A stretch of 64,000 nucleotides of DNA from DASYLJ01 sp036009625. GTDB lineage: Bacteria > Desulfobacterota > Binatia > DP-6. The notes beneath the pieces were generated by a model. It made no database searches. It saw only the letters and a program-made list of their open reading frames with translations, and had not been told where the DNA came from. A program made the translations under genes and the position numbers. This document shows, in pieces, positions 26,174-36,952 of this stretch. The stretch's first letter is position 1. Each line of letters opens with the position of its first letter. The DNA lies in the NCBI GenBank assembly GCA_036009625.1, contig DASYLJ010000101.1:1-64000 (forward strand), given 5' to 3'.

Positions 26174-27478
26174 GTGCGGACGGTCTACATCGAAACGTAC
26201 GGCTGCCAGATGAACGTGGCCGACACCGAGCTCATCCTGGGCAGCCTGGGCTCGCACGGCTGGACCCGGGTGGAGCAGCCGGAGGCGGCCGACGTCATTC
26301 TGCTCAACACGTGCGCCATCCGCGAGCACGCCGAGTCGCGCGTCATCGGTCGCATCACCGACCTCGCGCGCCACAAGGCGGCCCGACCGAGCGTCCGCAT
26401 CGGCATCACCGGGTGCATGGCGCAGCATCTCCGCGGCTCGCTGCGCGAACGGGCACCGCAGGTTGACCTCTTGGTTGGCCCCGATGGCTACCGTCACCTG
26501 CCCGTGCTGCTGGCCGAGCACGGCACCGATCCGCACCTCGGTCTGCGACTCGACCCCAGCGAAACCTACGCCGACCTGCCCGTGACGCGAGCCCCCGGCG
26601 TGCGCGCCTGGGTGACGGTCATGCGCGGCTGCGACCGATTCTGCACCTTCTGCATCGTGCCCTACGTGCGCGGCCGCGAGCGCAGCCTTCCCGGTCCGGT
26701 GCTGTTGGCCGACGTCGAGCAGCTGGCGCGCCAGGGCGTGCGCGAGATCGTCTTCCTCGGACAGACCGTCAACGCCTACCGGCACGACGACTGGGACTTC
26801 GCGCGCCTACTGCGCGCGACCGCCGCCGTCCCAGGCATCGCGCGCGTCCGTTTCACGTCGCCGCACCCCGCCGAGATGGCACCGGCCCTGATCGACGCCA
26901 TGCGCGAGTGCCCCGAGGTGTCGCCGCAGCTCCACCTGCCGCTGCAGTCCGGCTCCGACCGCATCCTCGACCGCATGGCGCGCGACTACTCCGTCGCCGA
27001 GTTCGAGGAGCTGGTGGGCCGTCTGCGCGACCAGGTGCAGGGCATCGCCCTCTCCACCGACGTCATCGTCGGCTTCCCCGACGAGGACGACACCGACTTC
27101 GAGGCCACCGAAGCGCTCATGCGTCGCGTGCGCTTCGACTCGGCGTTCCTCTTCAAGTACTCGCCGCGGGAGGGCACGCGCGCCTTCCGCTGGGACGACA
27201 GCGTCCCCGAGGCCGAGAAGACGGTGCGCCTCGATCGTCTGATCGCGCTCCAGGAGACGATCAGCGCCGAGATCAACCGCACGCTCGTGGGCTGCGACGT
27301 CGACGTCCTGGTCGAGGGACCGGCGCGTCGTCCCGAGGGCTGGATGCTCGGCAAGACGCCCCAATTCAAGACGGTCGTGTTCCCCGGACCCGCGGCGCCG
27401 GCATCGATGGTGCGGGTGCGCATCGAGGGCGCGACGTCGCACACGCTGACGGGGCGACCCGTGGGAGATCAGGCATGA
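26174..27478 (+). CDS. miaB: tRNA-2-methylthio-N6-dimethylallyladenosine synthase
   Basis: 434 residues from GTG 26174. It starts VRTVYIETYGCQMNVADTE, the N-terminal MTTase domain with Cys at YGCQMN, NTCAIR and GCMAQ for one 4Fe-4S cluster. The radical-SAM motif is CDRFCTFCIVPYVRGRE (CxxxCxxC), and a C-terminal TRAM domain follows. It methylthiolates i6A37 of tRNA. The GTG is preferred because the -10 box ends 10 bases before it and family proteins start at this point. Its stop overlaps the next gene as ATGA. Confidence 0.95.
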   Translation: MRTVYIETYGCQMNVADTELILGSLGSHGWTRVEQPEAADVILLNTCAIREHAESRVIGRITDLARHKAARPSVRIGITGCMAQHLRGSLRERAPQVDLLVGPDGYRHLPVLLAEHGTDPHLGLRLDPSETYADLPVTRAPGVRAWVTVMRGCDRFCTFCIVPYVRGRERSLPGPVLLADVEQLARQGVREIVFLGQTVNAYRHDDWDFARLLRATAAVPGIARVRFTSPHPAEMAPALIDAMRECPEVSPQLHLPLQSGSDRILDRMARDYSVAEFEELVGRLRDQVQGIALSTDVIVGFPDEDDTDFEATEALMRRVRFDSAFLFKYSPREGTRAFRWDDSVPEAEKTVRLDRLIALQETISAEINRTLVGCDVDVLVEGPARRPEGWMLGKTPQFKTVVFPGPAAPASMVRVRIEGATSHTLTGRPVGDQA

Positions 27479-27894
27479 ACGGACGCATCGTGGCGGGGCT
27501 CGTCGGGCTCGGTATCGTCGCCTTCGGGTTGATGGGGCTCTTCTATCCCGTGCAGGTGATGAGCATCGCCGGCTTCTCGCCCGCGTCGGAGTCGATGCGC
27601 GCGCAGGCGTACGGCGAGACCCGCGCCATCTACGGCGGGACGTTCATCGCGCTCGGCATCTACACCATCTTCGCCGCCAGCAATCCCATCGTGCACCGCC
27701 GGACGCTCACCATGATGGCGATGGTGTTCTTCGGCATCCTCGCCGGCCGCATGATCGGCATCTCGATCGACGGCAATCCGGGTCTGTTCGGATGGATCGG
27801 TGCCGGGCTCGAAGTGTCCACCGGCTCGCTGCTGCTCGCGTCCACGTATCTCCACCGCGTCCCCGAGGCCCTGCCGCCACCCCAGGTCGACTGA
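27475..27894 (+). CDS. DUF4345-type small membrane protein
   Basis: 139 residues with four hydrophobic segments (near residues 5-25, 45-65, 75-95 and 105-125). The motif ARAIYGGTFIALGIYT-like TRAIYGGTFIALGIYTIF and the loop RRTLTMMAMVFFGILAGRM match DUF4345 proteins. The role is unknown. It is coupled to miaB and is 10 bases ahead of the Mrp operon, so it is likely co-transcribed with both. Confidence 0.7.
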   Translation: MNGRIVAGLVGLGIVAFGLMGLFYPVQVMSIAGFSPASESMRAQAYGETRAIYGGTFIALGIYTIFAASNPIVHRRTLTMMAMVFFGILAGRMIGISIDGNPGLFGWIGAGLEVSTGSLLLASTYLHRVPEALPPPQVD

Positions 27895-27904
27895 GCGTCC
27901 CGCA

Positions 27905-30192
<2,288 letters not shown>

Positions 30193-30196
<4 letters not shown>

Positions 30197-30603
30197 AGTC
30201 ACCGCTCCTCTCGACCGTCGCGCGCGTGATCCTGCCGCCGATGCTGCTGGTCGCGGCCTGGCTGCTGCTGCGCGGACACAACCAGCCCGGTGGCGGGTTC
30301 ATCGCCGGCCTGATGACGGCGGCCGCGTTCGTCCTGCAGTACGTCGCCACCGACCGGGGTCGCGCCGGCGACGCGCTGCCGTTCCGGCCGGCGCTGCTGA
30401 TCCCGATCGGCCTCGCCCTCGCGACGACCACCGGTCTCGGTGCGCTGCTCGCGGGTCAGCCCTTCCTGACCAGCGCCATCGCACACGCACACGTGCCGCT
30501 GCTCGGCGAGCTGCACCTCTCGACGGCCGTACTGTTCGACCTCGGGGTCTATCTGGTGGTCACCGGTGTCACGCTCACCATCCTGCTCGCGATCGAGGAG
30601 TGA
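30193..30603 (+). CDS. mnhB: Na+/H+ antiporter subunit B (MnhB)
   Basis: 136 residues, four membrane helices. RGHNQPGGGFIAGLMTAAAF is the MnhB signature, and the C-terminal FDLGVYLVVTGVTLTILLAI follows. GTG 30193 overlaps the mnhA stop as GTGA. Confidence 0.95.
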
Positions 30604-30938
30604 TCGTGGAGCTCCTCGTCGCCATAGCCATCGGGAGCCTCGTCGCCGCGGGGGTGTTCCTGATCCTGCGGCCGACGGGCTTTCCCGTCGTGCTCGGGCT
30701 CGCGCTGGTGAGCCACGCCGTGAATCTCCTGCTCGTGTCGATGGGACGCGTGCGCCTCGGCAGCCCGCCGCTGGTCGCGGACGGCACGACGGCGACTGCG
30801 GACCCGTTGGCACAGGCACTCGTGCTCACCGCCATCGTCATCTCCTTCGGCATGACGGCGTTCCTCCTGGTGCTGGCGTATCGCGGCTATCAGCGGGCGG
30901 GCACCGAGAGCGTCGATCTGGAGATCGAGCATGGCTGA
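30600..30938 (+). CDS. mnhC: Na+/H+ antiporter subunit C (MnhC, NuoK-like)
   Basis: 112 residues, three helices, NuoK-like. VLGLALVSHAVNLLLVSMGR and DPLAQALVLTAIVISFGMTA carry the conserved Glu-poor NuoK pattern used by MnhC. GTG 30600 overlaps the mnhB stop as GTGA; GTG 30606 is possible. Confidence 0.94.
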   Translation: MIVELLVAIAIGSLVAAGVFLILRPTGFPVVLGLALVSHAVNLLLVSMGRVRLGSPPLVADGTTATADPLAQALVLTAIVISFGMTAFLLVLAYRGYQRAGTESVDLEIEHG

Positions 30939-32424
30939 CCTCCTCGTCGCGCCGGTGCTCTGGCCGCTGGTGACGGCCATCGTCCTGCTCTCGCTCGGCG
31001 GACGGCCCGGCGTGCAGCGCCTCGTGAGTCTGGTCTCGCAGGCATGCCTGCTCGCCGTCGCGGTGGCGCTGGCGGTGGCGGTGAAGGACGGCACCGTACT
31101 GGTGCATCGGCTCGGCGGCTGGCCGGCGCCGTTCGGCATCGTGCTCGTGGCGGATCGGCTGACGGCCGTGATGCTGCTCCTGACCGCCGTCACCGGCCTC
31201 GCGGTGCTCCTGTACGAAGCGGCGGCACCCGATCGCGAGCTCGAGCGGCTGCCGTTCTTCCCGCTCTTCCACTTCCTGCTGATGGGGCTCGACGGCGCGT
31301 TCGTCACCGGCGACCTGTTCAATCTGTTCGTCTTCTTCGAGGTGCTGCTGATCGCGTCGTACGCCCTGGCCACGCTCGGCGCGAGCGCGCGCCAGCTGCG
31401 CGCCGGCCTGCAGTTCGTGGTCCTGAACCTGCTCAGCTCCGCGCTCTTCCTGTTCGGCGTCGGTACGCTCTACGGCCTCACCGGCACACTCAACCTGGCC
31501 GACCTCGCGGGCAAGGTGGAGGCACTCGGCAGTGCCGACGCCGGGCTGCTGCGCGTCGCCATGATGAGCCTGCTCGTGGTGTTCGCCGCCAAGGCCGCGT
31601 TGATCCCGCTCGCCTTCTGGCTGCCCGACACCTATCCGGCGCCGTCGCCGGTGGTGTCGGCCATGTTCGGCGGCATCGCCACCAAGGTCGGCGTCTACGC
31701 GTTGCTGCGCGTGTTCACGACGGTCTTCGACTCCGTGCGCGGCCCCGGCGCCGAGGTGCTGCTCGTGCTCGGCATCGTGTCGATGCTGGTGGGCGTGCTG
31801 GGCGCCGTCGCACAGACGGAGCTGCGCCGACTGCTGTCGTTCCACATCGTCAGCCAGATCGGCTACCTGGTGTTCGGCATCGGTCTCTTCACCATCGCCG
31901 GGGTGGGGGCCGCGATTTTCTACATGGTGCACTACACCATCGTGAAATGCGCCCTGTTCCTCCTGAGCGGCAGCGCGGAGCGTCTCGGCGGTGCGCGGGA
32001 TCTAAAGCAGCTCGGCGGGCTCGCGCACCAATCGCCCGCTCTGGCCGCGCTCTTCTTCGTGGGAGCGATCTCGCTCGCCGGCCTCCCACCGACGAGCGGC
32101 TTCATGAGCAAAGCATTCCTGGCGAGCGCCGCGATCGCCGACGGACAGTGGGTGGGCGTCGTCGTGATCTTCGCCGCCGGTCTGCTGACGCTCTTCTCGA
32201 TGACGAAGATCTGGACCATGGCGTTCTGGGGCGAGCCGCCGCACGCGGCCCCGCAACACGCGCCCGTCGGCATGCTGTGGGCGGCGGCACTCCTGGTGTC
32301 GTTCTCGATGACGTTGGCGCTGGCGGCCGATCCGCTCTTCCGCTTCACGCAGGCGACCGCCACGCAGCTGCTCGATCGCACCGGCTACGTCGCCGCCGTG
32401 CTCGCACCGGGAGCCCGGCCGTGA
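30931..32424 (+). CDS. mnhD: Na+/H+ antiporter subunit D (MnhD, NuoN-like)
   Basis: 497 residues, about fourteen helices. LFNLFVFFEVLLIASYALAT contains the conserved channel Glu; AKAALIPLAFWLPDTYPAPS the conserved Lys and Trp; LRRLLSFHIVSQIGYLVFGI follows. It is the second NuoLMN-type proton channel of the Mrp complex. It overlaps mnhC by 8 bases. Confidence 0.95.
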   Translation: MADLLVAPVLWPLVTAIVLLSLGGRPGVQRLVSLVSQACLLAVAVALAVAVKDGTVLVHRLGGWPAPFGIVLVADRLTAVMLLLTAVTGLAVLLYEAAAPDRELERLPFFPLFHFLLMGLDGAFVTGDLFNLFVFFEVLLIASYALATLGASARQLRAGLQFVVLNLLSSALFLFGVGTLYGLTGTLNLADLAGKVEALGSADAGLLRVAMMSLLVVFAAKAALIPLAFWLPDTYPAPSPVVSAMFGGIATKVGVYALLRVFTTVFDSVRGPGAEVLLVLGIVSMLVGVLGAVAQTELRRLLSFHIVSQIGYLVFGIGLFTIAGVGAAIFYMVHYTIVKCALFLLSGSAERLGGARDLKQLGGLAHQSPALAALFFVGAISLAGLPPTSGFMSKAFLASAAIADGQWVGVVVIFAAGLLTLFSMTKIWTMAFWGEPPHAAPQHAPVGMLWAAALLVSFSMTLALAADPLFRFTQATATQLLDRTGYVAAVLAPGARP

Positions 32425-32915
32425 GGGCGTTCCGCCATCCCGTCTATGCGGCGGTGCTGGCCGTCGCGTGGCTGGTGCTGCAGGGTCGCGTCACTGCCGG
32501 GGACTTCGTCGTCGGCTACGCCGTCGCCACCATCGTGGTGTGGCTCTGTCGCGACTTCTGGAGCGAGCGCGTCACCGTCCGCCAGCCGCTCGTCATGCTC
32601 CGCCTGGCGGCGACGTTCCTACGCGAGCTGCTGCGCGCCAACCTCCAGGTGGCGTGGATCCTCCTGCAGCCGCGTCTTCGCATCCAGCCCGCGTTCATCG
32701 TGATCCCGCTCGAGCTACGCGACGACCTCGCCATCACCGCGCTCGCCAGCATGATCACCCTGACGCCGGGCACGCTGACCGTAGACGTCGCCCCCGATCG
32801 TTCGGCGCTCTGGGTGCACTGCCTGTCAGCCACCGACGCGGATGCGGTGCGGGCGCAGATCAAGCAGCAGTTCGAGCAGCCGCTCGTGGAGGGCATCGAA
32901 TGCTCGCCGCTGTGA
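32421..32915 (+). CDS. mnhE: Na+/H+ antiporter subunit E (MnhE)
   Basis: 164 residues. Two N-terminal helices and a soluble tail: LRLAATFLRELLRANLQVAW, then ALASMITLTPGTLTVDVAPD, the MnhE hallmark. GTG 32421 overlaps the mnhD stop as GTGA. Confidence 0.94.
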   Translation: MRAFRHPVYAAVLAVAWLVLQGRVTAGDFVVGYAVATIVVWLCRDFWSERVTVRQPLVMLRLAATFLRELLRANLQVAWILLQPRLRIQPAFIVIPLELRDDLAITALASMITLTPGTLTVDVAPDRSALWVHCLSATDADAVRAQIKQQFEQPLVEGIECSPL

Positions 32916-33169
32916 CGTCGGTGGCCATGGCCGGGCTCGGCATCTCGCTGGCGCTCTGTCTCTGGCGACTCGTCGTCGGGCCCGACGTCGTCGACCGGTT
33001 GCTCGCGCTCGACACCATCACCGTCAACGTGGTCGCACTCCTGGTGGTGCTGTCGATCCACCTGCGCACCGACGTCTACCTGGAAGCCGTCATCGTGCTG
33101 GCGCTGCTGGGCTTCGTCGGAACGGTGGCGGTCGCCAAGGCCCTCATGCGGGGACGAATCATTGACTGA
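32900..33169 (+). CDS. mnhF: Na+/H+ antiporter subunit F (MnhF)
   Basis: 89 residues, three helices. RLVVGPDVVDRLLALDTITV is the MnhF motif, and VYLEAVIVLALLGFVGTVAV follows with the conserved Glu. It overlaps mnhE by 16 bases. Confidence 0.94.
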   Translation: MLAAVTSVAMAGLGISLALCLWRLVVGPDVVDRLLALDTITVNVVALLVVLSIHLRTDVYLEAVIVLALLGFVGTVAVAKALMRGRIID

Positions 33170-33533
33170 CGTCCTGGCGAGCCTCCTCCTCCTCACCGGC
33201 CTTGCCTTCACGCTGGTCGGCTCGCTCGGTCTGGTGCGCCTGCCGGACGTCTACACGCGCATCCACGCGCCCACGAAGGCGACCACCCTCGGCCTCACCT
33301 GCCTCCTCGCCGCCGCCGCCCTCACCCTCCCCGGCAATCACCTGGCCATCGCCATGAAGGCCCTCCTCGTCGTCATCTTCCTCTTCCTGACCGCCCCCAT
33401 AGCCGCCCAAACCCTGGCCCACACTGCCCGCGCCACCGGCATACGGCCAACCCCAATGACCCACATCGACGAACTACCCCCACCCACCATCGAACGAGCC
33501 GGGCTCGACCCGGCACACCCCGGACCCGACTAG
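33162..33533 (+). CDS. mnhG: Na+/H+ antiporter subunit G (MnhG)
   Basis: 123 residues from TTG 33162, overlapping mnhF by 8 bases. GSLGLVRLPDVYTRIHAPTK is the MnhG signature, then TLGLTCLLAAAAL and a third helix. The last ~30 residues are Pro-rich and outside the family core. It completes the seven-gene set A-G. The stop is immediately followed by hairpin element 1. Confidence 0.94.
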   Translation: MTDVLASLLLLTGLAFTLVGSLGLVRLPDVYTRIHAPTKATTLGLTCLLAAAALTLPGNHLAIAMKALLVVIFLFLTAPIAAQTLAHTARATGIRPTPMTHIDELPPPTIERAGLDPAHPGPD

Positions 33534-33686
33534 GCCCTGTCCCGGCGGGTCGGGTGTGGACGGCGCGGGGGCGACGTCCGAGCGAGCGCGTCGAGAGCAC
33601 GCGCGGAGGGGAAAAGGGGCGGCGGGGTGCCGTGCGAACGCCGCGCGCAGCCGGACGCCGTCCCCGCGCCGTCCGCGCCCGACCCG
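33534..33686 (+). repeat. Long-hairpin intergenic element, copy 1
   Basis: Left arm 33546-33580 pairs with right arm 33652-33686 over 35 positions: 31 Watson-Crick, three G-U and one A-C on the plus strand. The 71-base core between them (33581-33651) is nearly the same as in copy 2, with a 29-base block differing at only three places. The arms differ in sequence from copy 2 but pair as well. A short lead-in GTCCCGG is also shared. It lies between mnhG and pckG. I know no described family for it; it may be a structured RNA, a mobile palindromic repeat or a terminator-like element. Confidence 0.7.
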
Positions 33687-33712
33687 ACGCGCACTTGCCG
33701 TGCCCTCCGGGG

Positions 33713-33742
33713 TTGCCGGGACACGCCCGTACTGAGTAGACT
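33713..33742 (+). promoter_or_regulatory. Promoter TTGCCG-18-TAGACT for pckG, leaderless
   Basis: TTGCCG (33713-33718), 18 bases, TAGACT (33737-33742), then 10 bases to ATG 33753. It lies just downstream of hairpin element 1. Confidence 0.45.
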
Positions 33743-33752
33743 GCCGGCCCTT

Positions 33753-35504
33753 ATGGCCAGCTCGAACGCCGCCCTCAACGCCTGGGTCGACGAGGTCGCC
33801 CAGCTCTGTTCCCCCGCCCGCATCCACTGGGTGGACGGCTCCCAGGCCGAGCACGACAAGCTCATCGCCGAGATGCTCGACTCCGGCGTGCTCGAGCGGC
33901 TCAACGCCGAGAAGTTCCCGAACTCCTACCTTCATCGCTCGGACCCGAGCGACGTCGCCCGTACCGAGCACCTCACCTTCATCTGCACGGAGAAGCAGGA
34001 CGACACCGGGCCGAACAACAACTGGATGCCGCCCGCCGACGCGAAGAAGAAGGTCGGCGCGCTCTTCAAGGGCGCGATGGCCGGTCGCACCATGTACGTC
34101 ATCCCGTACGTCATGGGCCCGCTCGGCTCGCCGCTCAGCAAGGTCGGCGTCGAGATCACCGACAGCCCCTACGTCGTCGTCAACATGCGCATCATGACCC
34201 GCATGGGCGACGCCGCGCTGAAGCAGCTCGGCCAGAGCGACGATTTCGTGCGCGGTCTGCACTCGCTCGGCGATCTCTCACCGGACCGCCGCTTCATCCT
34301 GCACTTCCCGCAGGAGAAGCTCATCTGGAGCGTCGGGTCGGGCTACGGCGGCAACGCGCTGCTCGGCAAGAAGTGCTTCGCGCTCCGCATCGCCAGCACC
34401 CAGGCACGCGACGAAGGTTGGCTCGCCGAGCACATGCTCATCGTCGGCATCGAGAACCCGCAGGGCGAGACACACTACGTCGCGGCGGCGTTCCCGAGCG
34501 CGTGCGGCAAGACCAACCTGGCCATGCTCGTCCCCCCTGCGTCGCAGAAGGGCTGGAAGGTCTGGACCGTCGGCGACGACATCGCCTGGCTGCGTCCGGG
34601 CCCCGACGGGCGGCTGTGGGCCATCAACCCCGAGGCCGGCTTCTTCGGCGTCGCGCCGGGCACGTCGTCGAAGACGAACCCGAACGCAATGAAGACGCTG
34701 CAGGGCAACTCCATCTTCACCAACGTCGCCGTCACGCCGGACGGCTCTCCGTGGTGGGAGGGCATCGACGGTGCGGTGCCGGAGAAGATGACCGACTGGC
34801 AGGGCAAGCCGTGGACACCGCAGTCGGAGGGCAAAGCCGCCCATCCGAACTCGCGCTTCACCGCACCCGCGCGCCAGTGCCCGTCGATCTCGCCGAACTG
34901 GGAGGAGCCGCAGGGCGTGCCGATCTCGGCGTTCGTCTTCGGCGGCCGTCGCGCCCGCACCGCGCCGCTCGTGCTGCAGGCGTTCGACTGGAACCACGGC
35001 GTCTTCGTCGCTGCCTCCGTCGCCTCGGAGACCACCGCCGCGCAGAGCGGCGCCGTCGGCGTCGTGCGCCGTGATCCCATGGCGATGCTGCCCTTCTGTG
35101 GCTACAACATGGCCGACTACTTCGGGCACTGGCTGAAGATGGGCACCGCGGTGAAGAACCCGCCCGCCATCTTCCACGTCAACTGGTTCCGCCAGAACGC
35201 CGACGGCAAGTTCCTCTGGCCCGGCTTCGGCGAGAACCTTCGGGTTCTGCGCTGGATCCTCGAGCGCGCCCAGGGCAAAGGCGCCGCAGTGAAGGCTCCC
35301 ATCGGCTACCTGCCGGAGAAGGGCGCCATCGACACCACCGGCATCGACGTCTCGCCGGCGGTGATGGACGAGCTGCTCACCGTCGACCCCGAAGCGTGGC
35401 GCGGCGAGGTCGCCGGCATCGGCGAGTTCTTCGACAAGTTCGGCGACCGACTGCCGAAGGAGCTCGAACGCCAGCGCCAGGAGCTGGCGAAGCGTCTCGG
35501 CTGA
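33753..35504 (+). CDS. pckG: Phosphoenolpyruvate carboxykinase (GTP)
   Basis: 583 residues, a GTP-type PEPCK. FPSACGKTNLAMLVPP is the P-loop with the hyper-reactive Cys; EAGFFGVAPGTSSKTNPNAM and GDDIAWLRPGPDG bind metal and substrate; FVFGGRRARTAPLVLQAFDW is the guanine-binding motif. It converts oxaloacetate and GTP to PEP and CO2, linking TCA intermediates to gluconeogenesis. It has its own leaderless promoter and is a single-gene unit; the next genes run the other way. Confidence 0.98.
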   Translation: MASSNAALNAWVDEVAQLCSPARIHWVDGSQAEHDKLIAEMLDSGVLERLNAEKFPNSYLHRSDPSDVARTEHLTFICTEKQDDTGPNNNWMPPADAKKKVGALFKGAMAGRTMYVIPYVMGPLGSPLSKVGVEITDSPYVVVNMRIMTRMGDAALKQLGQSDDFVRGLHSLGDLSPDRRFILHFPQEKLIWSVGSGYGGNALLGKKCFALRIASTQARDEGWLAEHMLIVGIENPQGETHYVAAAFPSACGKTNLAMLVPPASQKGWKVWTVGDDIAWLRPGPDGRLWAINPEAGFFGVAPGTSSKTNPNAMKTLQGNSIFTNVAVTPDGSPWWEGIDGAVPEKMTDWQGKPWTPQSEGKAAHPNSRFTAPARQCPSISPNWEEPQGVPISAFVFGGRRARTAPLVLQAFDWNHGVFVAASVASETTAAQSGAVGVVRRDPMAMLPFCGYNMADYFGHWLKMGTAVKNPPAIFHVNWFRQNADGKFLWPGFGENLRVLRWILERAQGKGAAVKAPIGYLPEKGAIDTTGIDVSPAVMDELLTVDPEAWRGEVAGIGEFFDKFGDRLPKELERQRQELAKRLG

Positions 35505-35522
35505 CGCCGGGACTGCGCGCGC

Positions 35523-36281
35523 TCAGCTCGCGGGACGTTCGCCGCGTGCGATCCGCATCTCGCGCTCGAGCTTGTCGAAGACCTGCGGCCCGTCCGCCAG
35601 CGTCGGGCCCACCTGCACCGCCTTGGCACCCTTCGCCAGCGTGCGCGTGACGTCGTAGCCCGACCAGAAGCCGCCCATCGCGATGACGTCGATCGGCGTC
35701 TCGGCCTCGAGCAGCAGTCGCTCGAAGCCGGTGAAGTCGTTGCGCGCCACGGCCGCGCTGACGCCGGCGGCTGTGAGGATGGCCGTCACCGCCTTGTACG
35801 GCACCGGCATGTCCGGCAGCTGCACCCACACCGGCGCACTGCTCGACAGCACCGCGCGGGTGACGATCTGCTCGAGCATCTCGAGGTCGTCGAACGGCCC
35901 GAGGGTTGCCGACACCCACGGCTCCGCGAGATCGAGCTCGACGGCCGACGCGCCCGCTTCCGAGAAGACCCGGGCGAGCAACGCGTACTCGTCGGCCGTG
36001 CCGCCCGCGACGCTGGCGATGACCGGCCGCTCGCCGATCTCCACCAGCTCGCGCACCAGCGGCACCAGCTTGTCGTAGCCGGGGTTGTGCAGCGTGCGGA
36101 ACTCCGGGTGCACGAACGGATGGACCGTCGCCGTGCGCAGGACGACGGCACCGGTACGCGACCGCGCCAGCGCCCGCAGCTCGGCCATGGTGACGACGCT
36201 CCCGGCGGCGTTCATGACGCTGAACGGCAGCGTGACGCCGCCGGCGACCGCGCCGAGGTCGGCTTCGGGACGTGTGCTCAC
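35523..36281 (-). CDS. Dihydroorotate dehydrogenase-like TIM-barrel protein
   Basis: 252 residues from GTG 36281. It opens TLPFSVMNAAGSVVTMAELR, as PyrD-type enzymes do, followed by GAVVLRTATVHPF, and near the C-terminus PIDVIAMGGFWSGYDVTRTLAKGAKAVQ-type flavin phosphate-site residues (AMGGFWSGYD). Shorter than PyrD (~310) and lacking clear orotate-site Asn residues, so it may be a related FMN dehydrogenase. GTGA overlap joins it to the JAMM gene upstream. Confidence 0.7.
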   Translation of the reverse strand: MSTRPEADLGAVAGGVTLPFSVMNAAGSVVTMAELRALARSRTGAVVLRTATVHPFVHPEFRTLHNPGYDKLVPLVRELVEIGERPVIASVAGGTADEYALLARVFSEAGASAVELDLAEPWVSATLGPFDDLEMLEQIVTRAVLSSSAPVWVQLPDMPVPYKAVTAILTAAGVSAAVARNDFTGFERLLLEAETPIDVIAMGGFWSGYDVTRTLAKGAKAVQVGPTLADGPQVFDKLEREMRIARGERPAS

Positions 36282-36952
36282 TTGTGCTTCTTTCGCGCCA
36301 CCGCGGTGCGCTTGGCGGCGGGCTTCTTTTTCAGAACGAGCTTCTTCTTCGCGGCGGGCTTCTTCGCGGCGGGCTTCTTCGCGGCAGGCTTCTTCGCCGG
36401 TGCCGCCTTCTTCTTCGCGGCGACCTTCGTCTTCGGCGCGGGCTTCTTCACCGCCGCCTGCTTCTTCGCCGGCGCGGCCTTGCGGGCAGGTCCCCGGACC
36501 TCGAGCGGCTGCTCGATGAAGTCCTGCGTCGTCTCGTCCCAGCGGAACGCGCGCACCTCGCCCTCGAGCCGGGCATCGGAGAGCACCACGTAGGAGACGT
36601 CGGGATACGAGGGTTCGTCGCCGAACATGGCGCGGGTGCGATCCTCGTCGGAGAAGTACGAGCCGTTGATCGCGTGCGAGTGGTAGAAGACCGCCAGCCG
36701 CGCGCCGGGCTCCTCGCCCGCGCGAATCGCCGCGAAGAGCTCCTTCGGCTCGGGCGCATAGCCCATCGCCGCGGTGCGCGGGTTCTCGGCGGGATTGTCG
36801 GCGTGCAGACGATTCTGGATGTTGGTGAAGCGCAGCACGCGGTCGTTTCCGTTCTGCGTCACGACGGCACCGCAGCACTCGTCGGGAAGCTCGCCACGCG
36901 CGTGGGCGAACATGTCGTCGAGGGCTGCACGATCGAGCGTCAATTTCTCCAT
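36278..36952 (-). CDS. JAMM/MPN metalloprotease-like protein with histone-H1-like tail
   Basis: 224 residues. Residues ~1-150 are a JAB/MPN domain with an intact JAMM zinc site: Glu in LPDECCGAVV and FYHSHAINGSYFSDED (HxH-x7-S-x2-D). The remaining ~70 residues are almost only Lys, Ala and Pro, with AAKKPAAKK-type repeats as in histone H1. JAB domains cut isopeptide or peptide bonds, often on ubiquitin-like sulfur carriers. The tail should bind nucleic acid or other polyanions. The pairing is unusual. It overlaps panE by 13 bases and the following gene by 4. Confidence 0.85.
   Translation of the reverse strand: MEKLTLDRAALDDMFAHARGELPDECCGAVVTQNGNDRVLRFTNIQNRLHADNPAENPRTAAMGYAPEPKELFAAIRAGEEPGARLAVFYHSHAINGSYFSDEDRTRAMFGDEPSYPDVSYVVLSDARLEGEVRAFRWDETTQDFIEQPLEVRGPARKAAPAKKQAAVKKPAPKTKVAAKKKAAPAKKPAAKKPAAKKPAAKKKLVLKKKPAAKRTAVARKKHK

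Noticed and set aside
33540..33700. The two long-hairpin elements as protein-coding, since both can be read as a CE(R/C)RAQP peptide
   Set aside because: The reading frame is broken differently outside the core, and conservation follows base pairing rather than codons.
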